A stretch of DNA of 64,000 nucleotides from Acinetobacter populi (GCF_002174125.1 NZ_NEXX01000004.1:275844-339843); one strand, 5' to 3'; positions 37,140 to 45,028 are shown, numbered from the stretch's first letter. The notes: generated by a model from the letters alone, not told the origin. A program made the numbers and translations.

Positions 37140-37760
37140 ATGATTACCGCACGCAATGATTTTGGTCAAGATATTGAAGATTATGACCAACCATTTCCAG
37201 ATCCAATTGAATTATTAATGCTGTGGTTACCCCCACATATTGATGAATTTCGTCCTTTAATGAGTTTGGCAACCATTGATGAAAATGGTTATCCCGATTT
37301 ACGCCATGTATTATTGAGCAGTTATGATCAGCGCGGCATTACCTTTCATGTCGATGCCGACAGTCGCAAAGTCAAACAACTGGAACAATGTCCAAAAGCA
37401 GCAGCAACCATTGCTTGGCCCCATTTGGGTAAACAGCTCATCATTCAGGGCGATGTTGAAAAAACGTCTGTACAGGATGCCCAAACAGTATTTTTGCAGC
37501 GCAGTCGTTATTTACAACTTCTGGCATGGGTCAATAAAAAACCTGTTGCCTTACAACCTAAACAACAACGGCAACAACTGTGGCAAGATTTTTCTGAACA
37601 ACATCCCGATGGCACGCTTCAGGCACCCTCATGGTGGACAGGCTATCGTCTTAAACCCAACCGCATTACATTCTGGCGTGGACAAGCAAATGGTCCAAGT
37701 CAACGTCACGATTATGTTTTAAAGAATGAGAACTGGGAAGTGCATGTCATCCCAGGTTAA
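37140..37760 (+). CDS. pdxH: Pyridoxamine 5'-phosphate oxidase family protein
   Basis: 206 residues, PNPOx-like split barrel plus C-terminal dimerisation region. Seen: PFPDPIELLMLWLPPHIDEFRPLMSLATIDENGYPDLRHVLLSSYDQRGITFHVDADSRKVKQLEQ (FMN-binding strands), PHLGKQLIIQGDVEKTS, and the C-terminal WTGYRLKPNRITFWRGQANGPSQRHDY (the RLxPxRxEFWQG-type signature). It would oxidise pyridoxine or pyridoxamine 5'-phosphate to PLP using FMN and oxygen. It departs from canonical PdxH in places (ITFWRG for IEFWQG), so a paralogue with other specificity is possible. Confidence 0.75.
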   Translation: MITARNDFGQDIEDYDQPFPDPIELLMLWLPPHIDEFRPLMSLATIDENGYPDLRHVLLSSYDQRGITFHVDADSRKVKQLEQCPKAAATIAWPHLGKQLIIQGDVEKTSVQDAQTVFLQRSRYLQLLAWVNKKPVALQPKQQRQQLWQDFSEQHPDGTLQAPSWWTGYRLKPNRITFWRGQANGPSQRHDYVLKNENWEVHVIPG

Positions 37761-37766
37761 TTTTCT

Positions 37767-37795
37767 GACTGCAATCTCCCTCGAGATTTGCAGTC
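37767..37795. terminator. Bidirectional terminator between pdxH-like gene and deaminase gene
   Basis: GACTGCAATCTC-cctc-GAGATTTGCAGTC, a 12-bp stem with one bulged T, T-rich on the right (ATTTTATTTAT) and A-rich read leftwards. It lies in the 43-base convergent gap. Confidence 0.75.
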
Positions 37796-37803
37796 CATTT
37801 TAT

Positions 37804-39234
37804 TTATGCTGCCTGTACCCGCTGTTGTAGAACCCTAACAGCCTGTTGTGCTTCTCGTGCCAATTCCTTTAAATCCACATTGGGAATTTGGTCATCTTCT
37901 ACCACAGTTTTACCTGCGATCAGCAAGGCTTTCAAATATGCCCGACCAGCGCATGCCACCGGACCAATGGCTATATCATGCAAACCAAAATAACGCGGAT
38001 CATCCAGCGCATAGATCGCAATATCGGCAGCCTTACCCACTTCAATTGCGCCCAGATCATCAAGACCCAGCACTTGTGCACCGCCTAAAGTCCCCCAGCG
38101 AATGACATCTTCAATAGAGGCTGCATCTGCACCGCCCTCAAATGTTCCACCGGCATAATGCGGCTGAGCCAACATGCCCTTACGTGCCCGTTGCATCAAC
38201 CAAGCAGCATGGGTTTCCGATTGCATATCAGCAGCTTCATTAGAAGCAGCACCATCAACTCCGATAGAGATTTTCACGCCCGCCTGTTCCAGTGCCACAA
38301 TATCAGCAATGCCACTGCCCAACCGACCATTACTTTGTGGGCAATGCGCGATTCCTGTATGGGTTTGTCCCAAAATCTGGATTTCTTCTGGAAGCAGTTT
38401 TACCAAATGTGCCATCCAGACATCTGCACCGACCCAATCATGTTCGGCACAAAATTGTACAGGACTCATGGCAAATTTGGTCTTGGCACAATCCAGATAG
38501 TCGACTGTTTCGGATAAATGCGTATGTAAACGAATGCCTAATTCTCTAGCGATTTTTGCACTTTCTTTTAACTCCGCAGGCGTAGTGGAATGTAATGCAG
38601 TTGTTGGTGCCATCACGACACGCTGAAAAGCATTGCCAGCGGGATCATGATATATTTTTACCAAACGCTCGACATCCTGCATATAGGCATCAAATTTTTC
38701 CGCTTTTAATGCTTGCGGAATTTCAGCTTCCAGCCCACGGGTATGGGTTGCCCCGCCCCGACACAAGACAAAACGCATCCCCAGTTTATCGGCTTCATCA
38801 AACAAAATTTCCGCACCATCGAACTGCATTTCCGGCCAGTACAGATAATGATGATCGGCAACCGTGGCACAACCGGAACGTAATAATTCAATCAAACCAA
38901 TACGGGCAGCCAGACGAAAGTTCTCGGCATCAAACGCACCCCGAAAACGATAAGGCGTTGCCGCCAGCCACGGGGTCAGAGTTTGATTTAGCCCCCAGGG
39001 TTCGCCTTTTAATAAGGATTGGAATAAGTGATGATGGGTGTTGATCCATGCCGGATAAACCACACAATCTCTGGCATCAATGATTTTTTCATCTGCCTGA
39101 GCAAGCAGCTCCTGACCAATTTCGCTAATCACGCCGTGCTTGATACGAATATCTTTTGCATCAGCGCGCGCTCGATCCCCGCTTAGTCCAGTTAAAATAC
39201 ATTCGGCATTTTTGATTAATACATTATCGCTCAT
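37804..39234 (-). CDS. Amidohydrolase, 8-oxoguanine deaminase-like
   Basis: 476 residues of the ATZ/TRZ amidohydrolase family. Metal ligands: H67-x-H69 (WINTHHHLF), H239 (LHTHLSETVDYL, with the adjacent Glu), H276 (VWMAHLVKL) and D327 (IGVDGAASNE). The order and spacing resemble the Pseudomonas 8-oxoguanine deaminase group (related to TrzN and guanine deaminase), which would give urate and ammonia. Isoxanthopterin or another oxidised purine/pterin is an alternative substrate. Its start overlaps the permease stop by one base, so it is the last gene of the riboswitch-led transporter operon. Confidence 0.82.
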   Translation of the reverse strand: MSDNVLIKNAECILTGLSGDRARADAKDIRIKHGVISEIGQELLAQADEKIIDARDCVVYPAWINTHHHLFQSLLKGEPWGLNQTLTPWLAATPYRFRGAFDAENFRLAARIGLIELLRSGCATVADHHYLYWPEMQFDGAEILFDEADKLGMRFVLCRGGATHTRGLEAEIPQALKAEKFDAYMQDVERLVKIYHDPAGNAFQRVVMAPTTALHSTTPAELKESAKIARELGIRLHTHLSETVDYLDCAKTKFAMSPVQFCAEHDWVGADVWMAHLVKLLPEEIQILGQTHTGIAHCPQSNGRLGSGIADIVALEQAGVKISIGVDGAASNEAADMQSETHAAWLMQRARKGMLAQPHYAGGTFEGGADAASIEDVIRWGTLGGAQVLGLDDLGAIEVGKAADIAIYALDDPRYFGLHDIAIGPVACAGRAYLKALLIAGKTVVEDDQIPNVDLKELAREAQQAVRVLQQRVQAA

Positions 39235-40028
39235 TAACTCATCTCACTTTCATGCCATTTTCTTAAAAATGCAGTGCTGATCATCGACATGGCAATAAAC
39301 AGTACCAAACCTGTACAGGTAATTAAAAACAATGCCGCAAACATCAAAGGTAAATTTAACTGGAAACCTGCCTGTAAGATTTGATACGCCAGTCCTGCAC
39401 TGGTACCGCCAGTCCCTGCAACAAATTCCGCTACCACAGCACCAATCAAAGCCAGACCACAGGAAATACGCAAACCACTAAAGAAGTATGGCAAGGCATT
39501 AGGGACACGCAATTTCATTAAAATTTGCCAGCGGTTGGCTTTATTGATTTGAAACAGATTGAGTAATCCGGGATTAACACTGCGTAAACCCATCGTGGTA
39601 TTAGTCAGGACCGGGAAAATTGCGACTAGCATGGCGCACACCACCAATGCCAACGTGGTATTTTGAATCCAGATAATGATCAAAGGTGCAATCGCAACAA
39701 TCGGTGTAACCTGAAATAAAATTGCATAAGGCATAAAGCAGGCTTCAATTACACGACTTTGTACAAACAGAAATGACACCAGTGTACCGATCAAAATGGC
39801 AAGGGCGAATGCCAGTAAAGTAATTTTCAGTGTTACCCATAAACTGCCGAATAACATGCCGCCATACTGCATAAATGCCTGTGCAATATCACTAGGTTTG
39901 GGAACCAGATAAATCGGCACATTCAATTCACGAAAAGCCAGTTCCCATGCCAGTAGTAAAATAATGCCAACCACAAGTGGTGCAGCAATGCGCTGGAATT
40001 TCGGGCGACTCAATAAAGGTTTAGTCAT
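39234..40028 (-). CDS. ABC transporter permease (NMT1-type purine/pyrimidine-like uptake)
   Basis: 264 residues from ATG 40028, which overlaps the end of the ATPase gene by 8 bases; the frame is open far upstream inside the ATPase gene, but that is not family-like. About six membrane helices, with the EAA loop as LLNLFQINKANRWQILMKLRVPNALPYFFSGLRISCGLALIGAV. It is of the SsuC/ThiX/RutG-unrelated BPD_transp_1 group that pairs with NMT1 binding proteins. It forms the membrane channel for the binding protein encoded two genes upstream. Confidence 0.88.
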   Translation of the reverse strand: MTKPLLSRPKFQRIAAPLVVGIILLLAWELAFRELNVPIYLVPKPSDIAQAFMQYGGMLFGSLWVTLKITLLAFALAILIGTLVSFLFVQSRVIEACFMPYAILFQVTPIVAIAPLIIIWIQNTTLALVVCAMLVAIFPVLTNTTMGLRSVNPGLLNLFQINKANRWQILMKLRVPNALPYFFSGLRISCGLALIGAVVAEFVAGTGGTSAGLAYQILQAGFQLNLPLMFAALFLITCTGLVLFIAMSMISTAFLRKWHESEMS

Positions 40029-40842
40029 GATGTGCACCTCCACTGGCTTGTTCCAATAATGATGATAACTGCGCACATTGTTTGATAAAACTTTCCGATG
40101 TTCTAAAATTTTCATCACGAAAGTCTGGCGCATCAATTTTGACATCTGCCACCACACGGCTCGGACGTGCTTCCATCACAATCACACGGGAAGATAAATA
40201 CACCGCTTCATAAATGCTGTGCGTTACGAACACCACAGTTAAATCACGTTCCGACCACAACTTACGAATATCACTGTCCAGTTTGTGCCGGGTAAACTCA
40301 TCCAGTGCGCCAAAAGGCTCATCCATTAATAATAAATTCGGTTCAGTCACCAGCGCACGAGCCAATGACACCCGCATTTGCATTCCACCGGATAATTCAC
40401 GCGGATAGGATTTGGCAAATTTCCCCAACCCAACTGCTTCTAGTGCTGCCAATACCTTGTCTGTGCTTTGCTTTTTCGCCACACCTCGCAAATCCAGCGG
40501 CAACCGTACATTGTCCTCGACATTCGCCCACGGCATCAGGGTTGCCTCCTGAAACACCATTGCCATACGACATTGCGATTGCATATCTCGCTTGCCATTC
40601 CAGCGAATCTGTCCTGCTGTAGGCTGTTCAATATCGGCAAACATTTTCAGTAAAGTACTTTTACCGCACCCCGATGGGCCTAATAACGATACGATCTCGC
40701 CACGTTCAATATTTAAATTCAAACGCTGCAAAGCATGTGTACCATTGGGATAAATTTTCTCTACGCCTGCTGCCATCAGCATCGGCTTTTCCGGTGAGCG
40801 ATTTAGCTCGCCCATATCTTCTATGGAAATTGCTGTATTCAT
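40021..40842 (-). CDS. ABC transporter ATP-binding protein (NMT1-type system)
   Basis: 273 residues from ATG 40842, six bases after AGGGGGA; open codons upstream lie in the gap and lack a site. Walker A GPSGCGKST, Q-loop VFQEATLMPWANVEDNVRLPL, signature LSGGMQMRVSLARAL, Walker B LLLMDEPFGALD, switch His in VVFVTHSIYEAVYLS. It energises the importer. Gene order is binding protein - ATPase - permease - deaminase, all overlapping or closely spaced. Confidence 0.92.
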   Translation of the reverse strand: MNTAISIEDMGELNRSPEKPMLMAAGVEKIYPNGTHALQRLNLNIERGEIVSLLGPSGCGKSTLLKMFADIEQPTAGQIRWNGKRDMQSQCRMAMVFQEATLMPWANVEDNVRLPLDLRGVAKKQSTDKVLAALEAVGLGKFAKSYPRELSGGMQMRVSLARALVTEPNLLLMDEPFGALDEFTRHKLDSDIRKLWSERDLTVVFVTHSIYEAVYLSSRVIVMEARPSRVVADVKIDAPDFRDENFRTSESFIKQCAQLSSLLEQASGGAHHD

Positions 40843-40877
40843 TGCGGTTCCCCCTTGCATTTTGTCAACCGGCCCGT

Positions 40878-41924
40878 TTATTTCACAGATTTTGTAGCAG
40901 GCGGAACGAACTGTAAGGTAAAGGCTTTTTTCCAATCGGTTTGATCTTTAAGTAAACCCGAAGCAACCATCATATCCCGGGTAGCTTTCCAACGTGCCTC
41001 GGTCATTACCCCGATACCACTGGTTTCTGCATCACCACCGGTCACCAGTTTTAATTCCTTGATTTGATCCAAGGCAAAACTCAGCACTTCATCTGTCATC
41101 TGCGGATTTTCTTTTTTGATAATCGCATTGGCAGGTGCTGGATTTTCCAGATAACTTTTCCAGCCTTCCGCGGATGCTTTGATGAAGCGTTTGATCACAT
41201 CCGGTTTGGCAGCAATCACATCATCACGGGTCACCAATGTGCCACCATACGCTGGATAACCATCATGCGCGAATAAAAAGAATTTGCTGTCCGGATCGGC
41301 TTTTTTGGCAGGTAAAACTTCAGAAGTGGCATAGCCTTGTTGTGCAGTATTTTTATCTGCCAAAAATGGTTGTAGATTAAAGGTATAAGGACGTACTTGA
41401 CCATCATTCAGATTATATTTGGCTTTTAACCACGGCCACCAGCTGGTTTGTCCACTGGTCGCCACCAGAATGGTTTTCCCTTTTAAATCTGCCAGACTAT
41501 TGACATCACCGTGGGTAATGATGCCTTGTGGATCATATTGAAAAGAGGTGGCAATCGCTTTAACCGGAAAACCCTGTTCTACCCCTTTTAAGACCTGTAA
41601 ATCGTAATTAATAATAATATCGGTATTTTTTGCTAGCAATAAAGTCATCCCGTTGACCTGTGGACCACCTTGTTTAATGGTCACATCCAGACCGTATTTT
41701 TTATAAATCCCTGTCGCCGCAGCCTGATAAAAACCGCCATGTTCTGCTTGTGGATACCATGAAGTGGTCAGTGTGAGTTGATCTAATGGTTTTTGTGCTT
41801 CACTTTCTGATGATGTTGCAGCGTGTTGTTCGGCAGGCTTATTACAGCCCACCAAAGTTGAGGCAGATAAAACGACAGCAGAAGAAAATAAAAATGTTCG
41901 AGAAAGATTTGAGCGGATATTCAT
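40878..41924 (-). CDS. NMT1-domain ABC substrate-binding lipoprotein
   Basis: 348 residues. The lipoprotein signal ends VLSASTLVGC, placing the lipidated Cys at about 27. The mature protein is of the NMT1/THI5-like family: LTTSWYPQAEHGGFYQAAATGIYKKYGLDVTIKQGGPQVNGMTLLLAKNTDIIINYDLQVLKG. Such proteins bind thiamine precursors, pyrimidines, riboflavin or purine-like compounds. The xanthine-type leader RNA and the deaminase in the same operon favour an oxidised purine ligand. It is first in the operon, with an AGGGGG ribosome site. Confidence 0.88.
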   Translation of the reverse strand: MNIRSNLSRTFLFSSAVVLSASTLVGCNKPAEQHAATSSESEAQKPLDQLTLTTSWYPQAEHGGFYQAAATGIYKKYGLDVTIKQGGPQVNGMTLLLAKNTDIIINYDLQVLKGVEQGFPVKAIATSFQYDPQGIITHGDVNSLADLKGKTILVATSGQTSWWPWLKAKYNLNDGQVRPYTFNLQPFLADKNTAQQGYATSEVLPAKKADPDSKFFLFAHDGYPAYGGTLVTRDDVIAAKPDVIKRFIKASAEGWKSYLENPAPANAIIKKENPQMTDEVLSFALDQIKELKLVTGGDAETSGIGVMTEARWKATRDMMVASGLLKDQTDWKKAFTLQFVPPATKSVK

Positions 41925-41961
41925 TGAGTGCCCCCTAGAGCTGACTTAACCAAGACCTTGT

Positions 41962-42048
41962 CTCAATATCGGGGGAGATGCGTTCACACATTCTCTGCAA
42001 AGCAATAGATTTGCTTTATCCCCGTATTGAGGACAGCTTAACGCTGCA
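41962..42048 (-). promoter_or_regulatory. Expression platform after aptamer B
   Basis: On the minus strand several mutually exclusive stems are possible: CAGC-gttaa-GCTG, CTCTGCA (including the aptamer's last CTC) with TGCAGAG, AAAGCAA with TTGCTTT, and TCAATA-c-GGGG with CCCC-ga-TATTGA. The last frees or blocks C-rich sequence that could pair with the AGGGGG ribosome site of the binding-protein gene. Confidence 0.45.
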
Positions 42049-42103
42049 GAGCAATGTCCCGCATATGTGCTTGCACAGCACCATATACTAACCGCTTATG
42101 CTC
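42049..42103 (-). promoter_or_regulatory. Candidate NMT1-motif (xanthine-I) riboswitch aptamer, copy B
   Basis: On the minus strand GAGCATAAGCGGTT, then a 12-bp hairpin (GTATATG-GTGCT, loop GTGCA, AGCAC-ATATGC), then GGGACATTGCTC. It shares the flanking strands with copies A and C, while the hairpin sequence has changed but pairing is kept. It heads the NMT1-domain transporter operon, the gene class that gave the NMT1 RNA its name. Confidence 0.75.
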
Positions 42104-42114
42104 ACTAGGGATTA

Positions 42115-42130
42115 TGCAAGGCCTGTGCCA
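42115..42130 (-). promoter_or_regulatory. Sigma-54 (-24/-12) promoter of the NMT1 transporter/deaminase operon
   Basis: On the minus strand TGGCACAGGCCTTGCA, an exact match to TGGCAC-N5-TTGCW. The predicted start is about 42104, next to the first base of aptamer B. Confidence 0.85.
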
Positions 42131-42246
42131 ATCTTTGTTTTTATCTCTTAATCCTATCTATTTACTTTGTTTTTTGGTCATGTATGTGGTTCTTGGTTAT
42201 TTTATTAAATAGATAACCAGCATATCTTCCTCTAAAACCGCCTTTT

Positions 42247-42263
42247 CGCTTTAAAATGGTGCA
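42247..42263. promoter_or_regulatory. Possible NtrC-type enhancer site
   Basis: CGCTTTAAAATGGTGCA compared with TGCACYA-N3-TGGTGCA: the right half matches fully and the left half keeps GC, Y and A. It lies near -63 of one sigma-54 promoter and near -151 of the other. A half-degenerate match only. Confidence 0.3.
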
Positions 42264-42291
42264 AAAACATAGCTGACTTAAAGAAATAATA

Positions 42292-42307
42292 TGGCATAAA
42301 CTTTGCT
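42292..42307 (+). promoter_or_regulatory. Sigma-54 (-24/-12) promoter of the dioxygenase gene
   Basis: TGGCATAAACTTTGCT, matching TGGCAY-N5-TTGCT with the correct GG to GC distance. The predicted start is about 42318, four bases before aptamer A. Confidence 0.82.
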
Positions 42308-42321
42308 TAAAATCTGATAAC

Positions 42322-42381
42322 GAGTATAAGCGTTCAACATTCAGATGATGTCTTGGATCATTTGAATGTGGGTCATTGCTC
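42322..42381 (+). promoter_or_regulatory. Candidate NMT1-motif (xanthine-I) riboswitch aptamer, copy A
   Basis: GAGTATAAGCGTTCAA, then a hairpin (CATTCA-g-ATGAT ... ATCAT-t-TGAATG), then GGGTCATTGCTC. The conserved strands match copies B and C. It is followed by two strong hairpins before the ribosome site of the dioxygenase gene. Confidence 0.75.
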
Positions 42382-42384
42382 CAT

Positions 42385-42476
42385 TGGGAAAGTTGTTGAC
42401 CATCATGAGATGGACAAACTTTCCTTGATGAGACGTGACCCAAAATACCACTTGGTGCTTTTGCATTTTGGGTCAC
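42385..42476 (+). promoter_or_regulatory. Expression platform after aptamer A
   Basis: First hairpin: GGAAAGTT ... AACTTTCC enclosing CCATC-atga-GATGG. Second: GTGACCCAAAAT (42435-42446) with ATTTTGGGTCAC (42465-42476), a perfect 12-bp stem. The TGACCC arm is also complementary to GGGTCA inside the aptamer (42370-42375), so aptamer folding and the second hairpin's arm can compete. No U tract follows, which points to control of translation or RNA stability. Confidence 0.55.
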
Positions 42477-42507
42477 AACCTTGATTGTACCAATGCAGGA
42501 AAATACC

Positions 42508-43533
42508 ATGAACAGCTCAAACACCCTCTCTCCTGATTTTCAACAAAATCAATCAGAAAGCTACAGCTTGGACGAACTCAACAAAGAATCCCGTATGGGA
42601 TCTATGGGTAAGGAAACCGAGCGTGAAGTCCGTATCATCGACCTGTCAGATTTTGAGCAACGAAAATATGAAATTGCCGATCAACTCTGGAATGCAGCCA
42701 TAGAAATTGGCTTTTTCCAAGTGGCAAATCATGGCATTCCACAGGCAGACATCGATCATGCCTTTGCCATGACAGAGAAATTCTTTGCCCTGCCACAGGA
42801 GGTAAAAGCACAGTATCCGCTCAGCCGTAATTCAGGTTGGGAAAGCCGTGCCCAGATTCGTCCTTCAACCAAAACTGCCGATCAAAAAGAATCTTATCAA
42901 ATCACCCGGCCACGTATGAGCAATCTTTGGCCTTCCGAACAAGAATTGCCTAAGTTCAAACAGAATATGCTGGATTTTGAAGGTAAATGCTGGACTGTAG
43001 GGATGCAAATTTTATCCTGTTTTGCCTATAAAATGGGCTTTGCCGAGGATTTCTTTAGCCATGCCCATGATCCTGAAAAAGAAAGCTATCAAAGTACCTT
43101 GCGTATGCTGCATTACTATGCCATTGATCCAGCATTAAAAGATCAGTTAGGGTTATGGCGAGCAGGTGCGCATACCGACTTCGATTGCCTGACTTTATTA
43201 TTCCAGCGTGAAGGTCAGGGCGGTTTACAAGTTTGCCCCGGTAAAGATATGGAAGATCAGGCCTGGACCAGTATTACCCCACATAATGATGTGATCACCT
43301 GTAATATTGGCGATATGCTGACCCGCTGGAGTGATGATGTCCTGCCATCCAATTTCCACCGGGTCAAAAATCCGGAAGCTCATGAATATCAAGGCGCACG
43401 TTATAGTCTGGCATTTTTCTGTCAGGCCAATGAAGATGTCATGATTGAAGGTCCAAACCGTAAATATCCAGCCATTAGCGCCAAAGACTATTTAAAACAA
43501 CGCGTCAGTGCCAATTTTTCTGGCAAATACTGA
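42508..43533 (+). CDS. Isopenicillin-N-synthase-like 2-oxoglutarate/Fe(II) dioxygenase
   Basis: 341 residues from ATG 42508, after AGGA. DIOX_N domain (VRIIDLSDFEQRKYEIADQLWNAAIEIGFFQVANHGIP) and 2OG-FeII_Oxy domain with the iron triad H222-x-D224 (GAHTDFDCLTLLFQ) and H284 (SNFHRVKNP) and the 2-oxoglutarate RxS motif R298-Y-S300. The substrate is unknown. Its riboswitch leader suggests an oxidised purine, making it a candidate alternative to molybdenum xanthine dehydrogenase. It is monocistronic, ended by a strong terminator. Confidence 0.88.
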   Translation: MNSSNTLSPDFQQNQSESYSLDELNKESRMGSMGKETEREVRIIDLSDFEQRKYEIADQLWNAAIEIGFFQVANHGIPQADIDHAFAMTEKFFALPQEVKAQYPLSRNSGWESRAQIRPSTKTADQKESYQITRPRMSNLWPSEQELPKFKQNMLDFEGKCWTVGMQILSCFAYKMGFAEDFFSHAHDPEKESYQSTLRMLHYYAIDPALKDQLGLWRAGAHTDFDCLTLLFQREGQGGLQVCPGKDMEDQAWTSITPHNDVITCNIGDMLTRWSDDVLPSNFHRVKNPEAHEYQGARYSLAFFCQANEDVMIEGPNRKYPAISAKDYLKQRVSANFSGKY

Positions 43534-43591
43534 TTCAAGCAATAAGTTCCAAATCATTTTTAAAAAGACTTTTTAAATGGTTTTTTAAAGA

Positions 43592-43620
43592 ATCATGGGT
43601 ATTTCTCCCCCACCCATGAT
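43592..43620. repeat. Inverted repeat after the dioxygenase gene
   Basis: ATCATGGGT-11 bases-ACCCATGAT, a perfect 9-bp stem just before the true terminator. It may protect the 3' end of the transcript. Confidence 0.5.
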
Positions 43621-43626
43621 CACTTT

Positions 43627-43653
43627 GGAGTTACCCAAGTAACTCCTTTTTTT
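43627..43653 (+). terminator. Rho-independent terminator of the dioxygenase gene
   Basis: GGAGTTAC-ccaa-GTAACTCC followed by seven T. Confidence 0.93.
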
Positions 43654-43668
43654 ATCTCCTATAAATAT

Positions 43669-44877
43669 TTAATTTGCAGTTAATTTTAATAACTGACCAT
43701 TTTTACCATCTTCAATGACCCAGATTCCGCCATCAGGAGCTTGTAAAAGTCCACGAATTCGCTCGCCCATATCGATACGTTGCACCTCCTGCACTGGTTT
43801 TGTCGCTAAGTCCACCACTACAATCGCTTTGGAGGATAATCCACCAATCAGTGCCTTATTTTGCCATTGTGGAAATTGTTTGCCGGAATAAATAATCAGA
43901 CTAGAAGGTGAAATAACCGGAGTCCAGCTGATATCAGGGGCCTGAAATTCTGGTCGGGTATCGTGATTGGGAATAGGTTTACCCCCATAATGATTTCCCT
44001 CGGAAACCAGTGGGTAACCATAATTTGTGCCTTTGCTAATCAAATTAAGTTCATCGCCACCTTCTGGCCCCATTTCTACCACCCACAATTGCTGGTCTTG
44101 ATCCATGGCAATTCCCAGAGGATTACGATGTCCAAGGGACCAGATTTGTGCAGTTACGCCCCCTTTTACAGCAAACGGATTACCTTCGGCGGGTGTTCCG
44201 TCCTCATTCAGACGTAAAATCTTACCCAGATTGGATTGCATATCTTGCGCTGGATCAAAATGCTGGCGTTCACCCGAAGCAATCCAGAGTTTTCCGTCAT
44301 TTCCAAACAACATCCGATGACCATAATGTCCCTGTCCGGAGACTTTTGGCACTTGCTGCCAAATCACTTTTTCATCCAGTAACCGTGGTTGTTTGGCATT
44401 GGAAAAATCCAGTTTGGCACGAATAACTTTTGCACCATAGCCACCTTGTCCTTGTTCGGCATAACTTAGATAAATCCAGTGATTACTGGCAAATTGTGGA
44501 TGAAGAATAATATCGCCCAATCCACCTTGTCCGCCATAGGCCACTTTGGGCACACCCAGAACATTAAGTTTTTCCTTGCTTACAGGATCAAATACCAACA
44601 ACTTTCCAGCACGTTCAGTGACCAGTAATCGGCCATCGGGCAAAGTGGTCAATGCCCAAGGCTCATTGAAAGTGGCGATTTTTTCGGTTTTAAAACCCTG
44701 CTGAATTTTTTGTGATGATAAGGCACTGGTTTCTGCGGCAACAGTGGGTTGTGTCGGTGAAGTACATGCCCATAAAAAGATACTACTCAAGATGATCGCA
44801 GGAATATGCTTTTGGCTTAACACGCGCTTTGGCTTGTGATTTAATACATCGTTGAATTTTTTATTTAATCGCATCAT
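43669..44877 (-). CDS. PQQ-dependent soluble aldose sugar dehydrogenase-like lipoprotein
   Basis: 402 residues. A long charged N-terminal stretch precedes the hydrophobic segment AIILSSIFLWAC, a lipobox-like site with Cys at about 38. The GSDH beta-propeller shows EPWALTTLPDGRLLVTERAGKL, GQGGLGDIILHPQFASNHWIYLSYAEQG, SGQGHYGHRMLFGNDGKLWIASGER (catalytic His region), LGHRNPLGIAMDQDQQLWVVEMGPEGGDELNLI and GTNYGYPLVSEGNHY. It resembles YliI/Asd rather than the soluble GDH-B of A. calcoaceticus. It oxidises aldoses in the periplasm if PQQ is available. Confidence 0.85.
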   Translation of the reverse strand: MMRLNKKFNDVLNHKPKRVLSQKHIPAIILSSIFLWACTSPTQPTVAAETSALSSQKIQQGFKTEKIATFNEPWALTTLPDGRLLVTERAGKLLVFDPVSKEKLNVLGVPKVAYGGQGGLGDIILHPQFASNHWIYLSYAEQGQGGYGAKVIRAKLDFSNAKQPRLLDEKVIWQQVPKVSGQGHYGHRMLFGNDGKLWIASGERQHFDPAQDMQSNLGKILRLNEDGTPAEGNPFAVKGGVTAQIWSLGHRNPLGIAMDQDQQLWVVEMGPEGGDELNLISKGTNYGYPLVSEGNHYGGKPIPNHDTRPEFQAPDISWTPVISPSSLIIYSGKQFPQWQNKALIGGLSSKAIVVVDLATKPVQEVQRIDMGERIRGLLQAPDGGIWVIEDGKNGQLLKLTAN

Positions 44878-45028
44878 GTCCTCTCCCTCAATATTGATTT
44901 ATTTTTAAGCATATCTAAAAACACCCACCCAGAAATAGACCAGTTTTGTTGCAAAATGAAGCGAAACCAGCATTTTATTTTTGCTATGTTATAGTCATGT
45001 CCAGCTTATTTTCTCTTTATCTTCTTCT

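Larger units (their letters stand above)
41925..42507. other. Divergent control region of the transporter/deaminase operon and the dioxygenase gene
   Basis: 583 bases without a protein gene. It holds two sigma-54 promoters facing apart, two conserved leader RNAs with downstream alternative hairpins, and a possible NtrC half-site-rich sequence (42247-42263), each listed separately. A GGTTAT ... ATAACC inverted pair lies near 42190-42215. Confidence 0.85.

Noticed and set aside
40878..42103. TPP riboswitch for the NMT1/THI5-like binding protein
   Set aside because: No CUGAGA or other TPP core elements are seen; the leader fits the NMT1/xanthine pattern instead.
42162..42524. 120-residue open frame on the minus strand across the dioxygenase leader
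   Set aside because: It overlaps the sigma-54 promoter, the conserved leader RNA and its hairpins; the translation is low-complexity and resembles no family.
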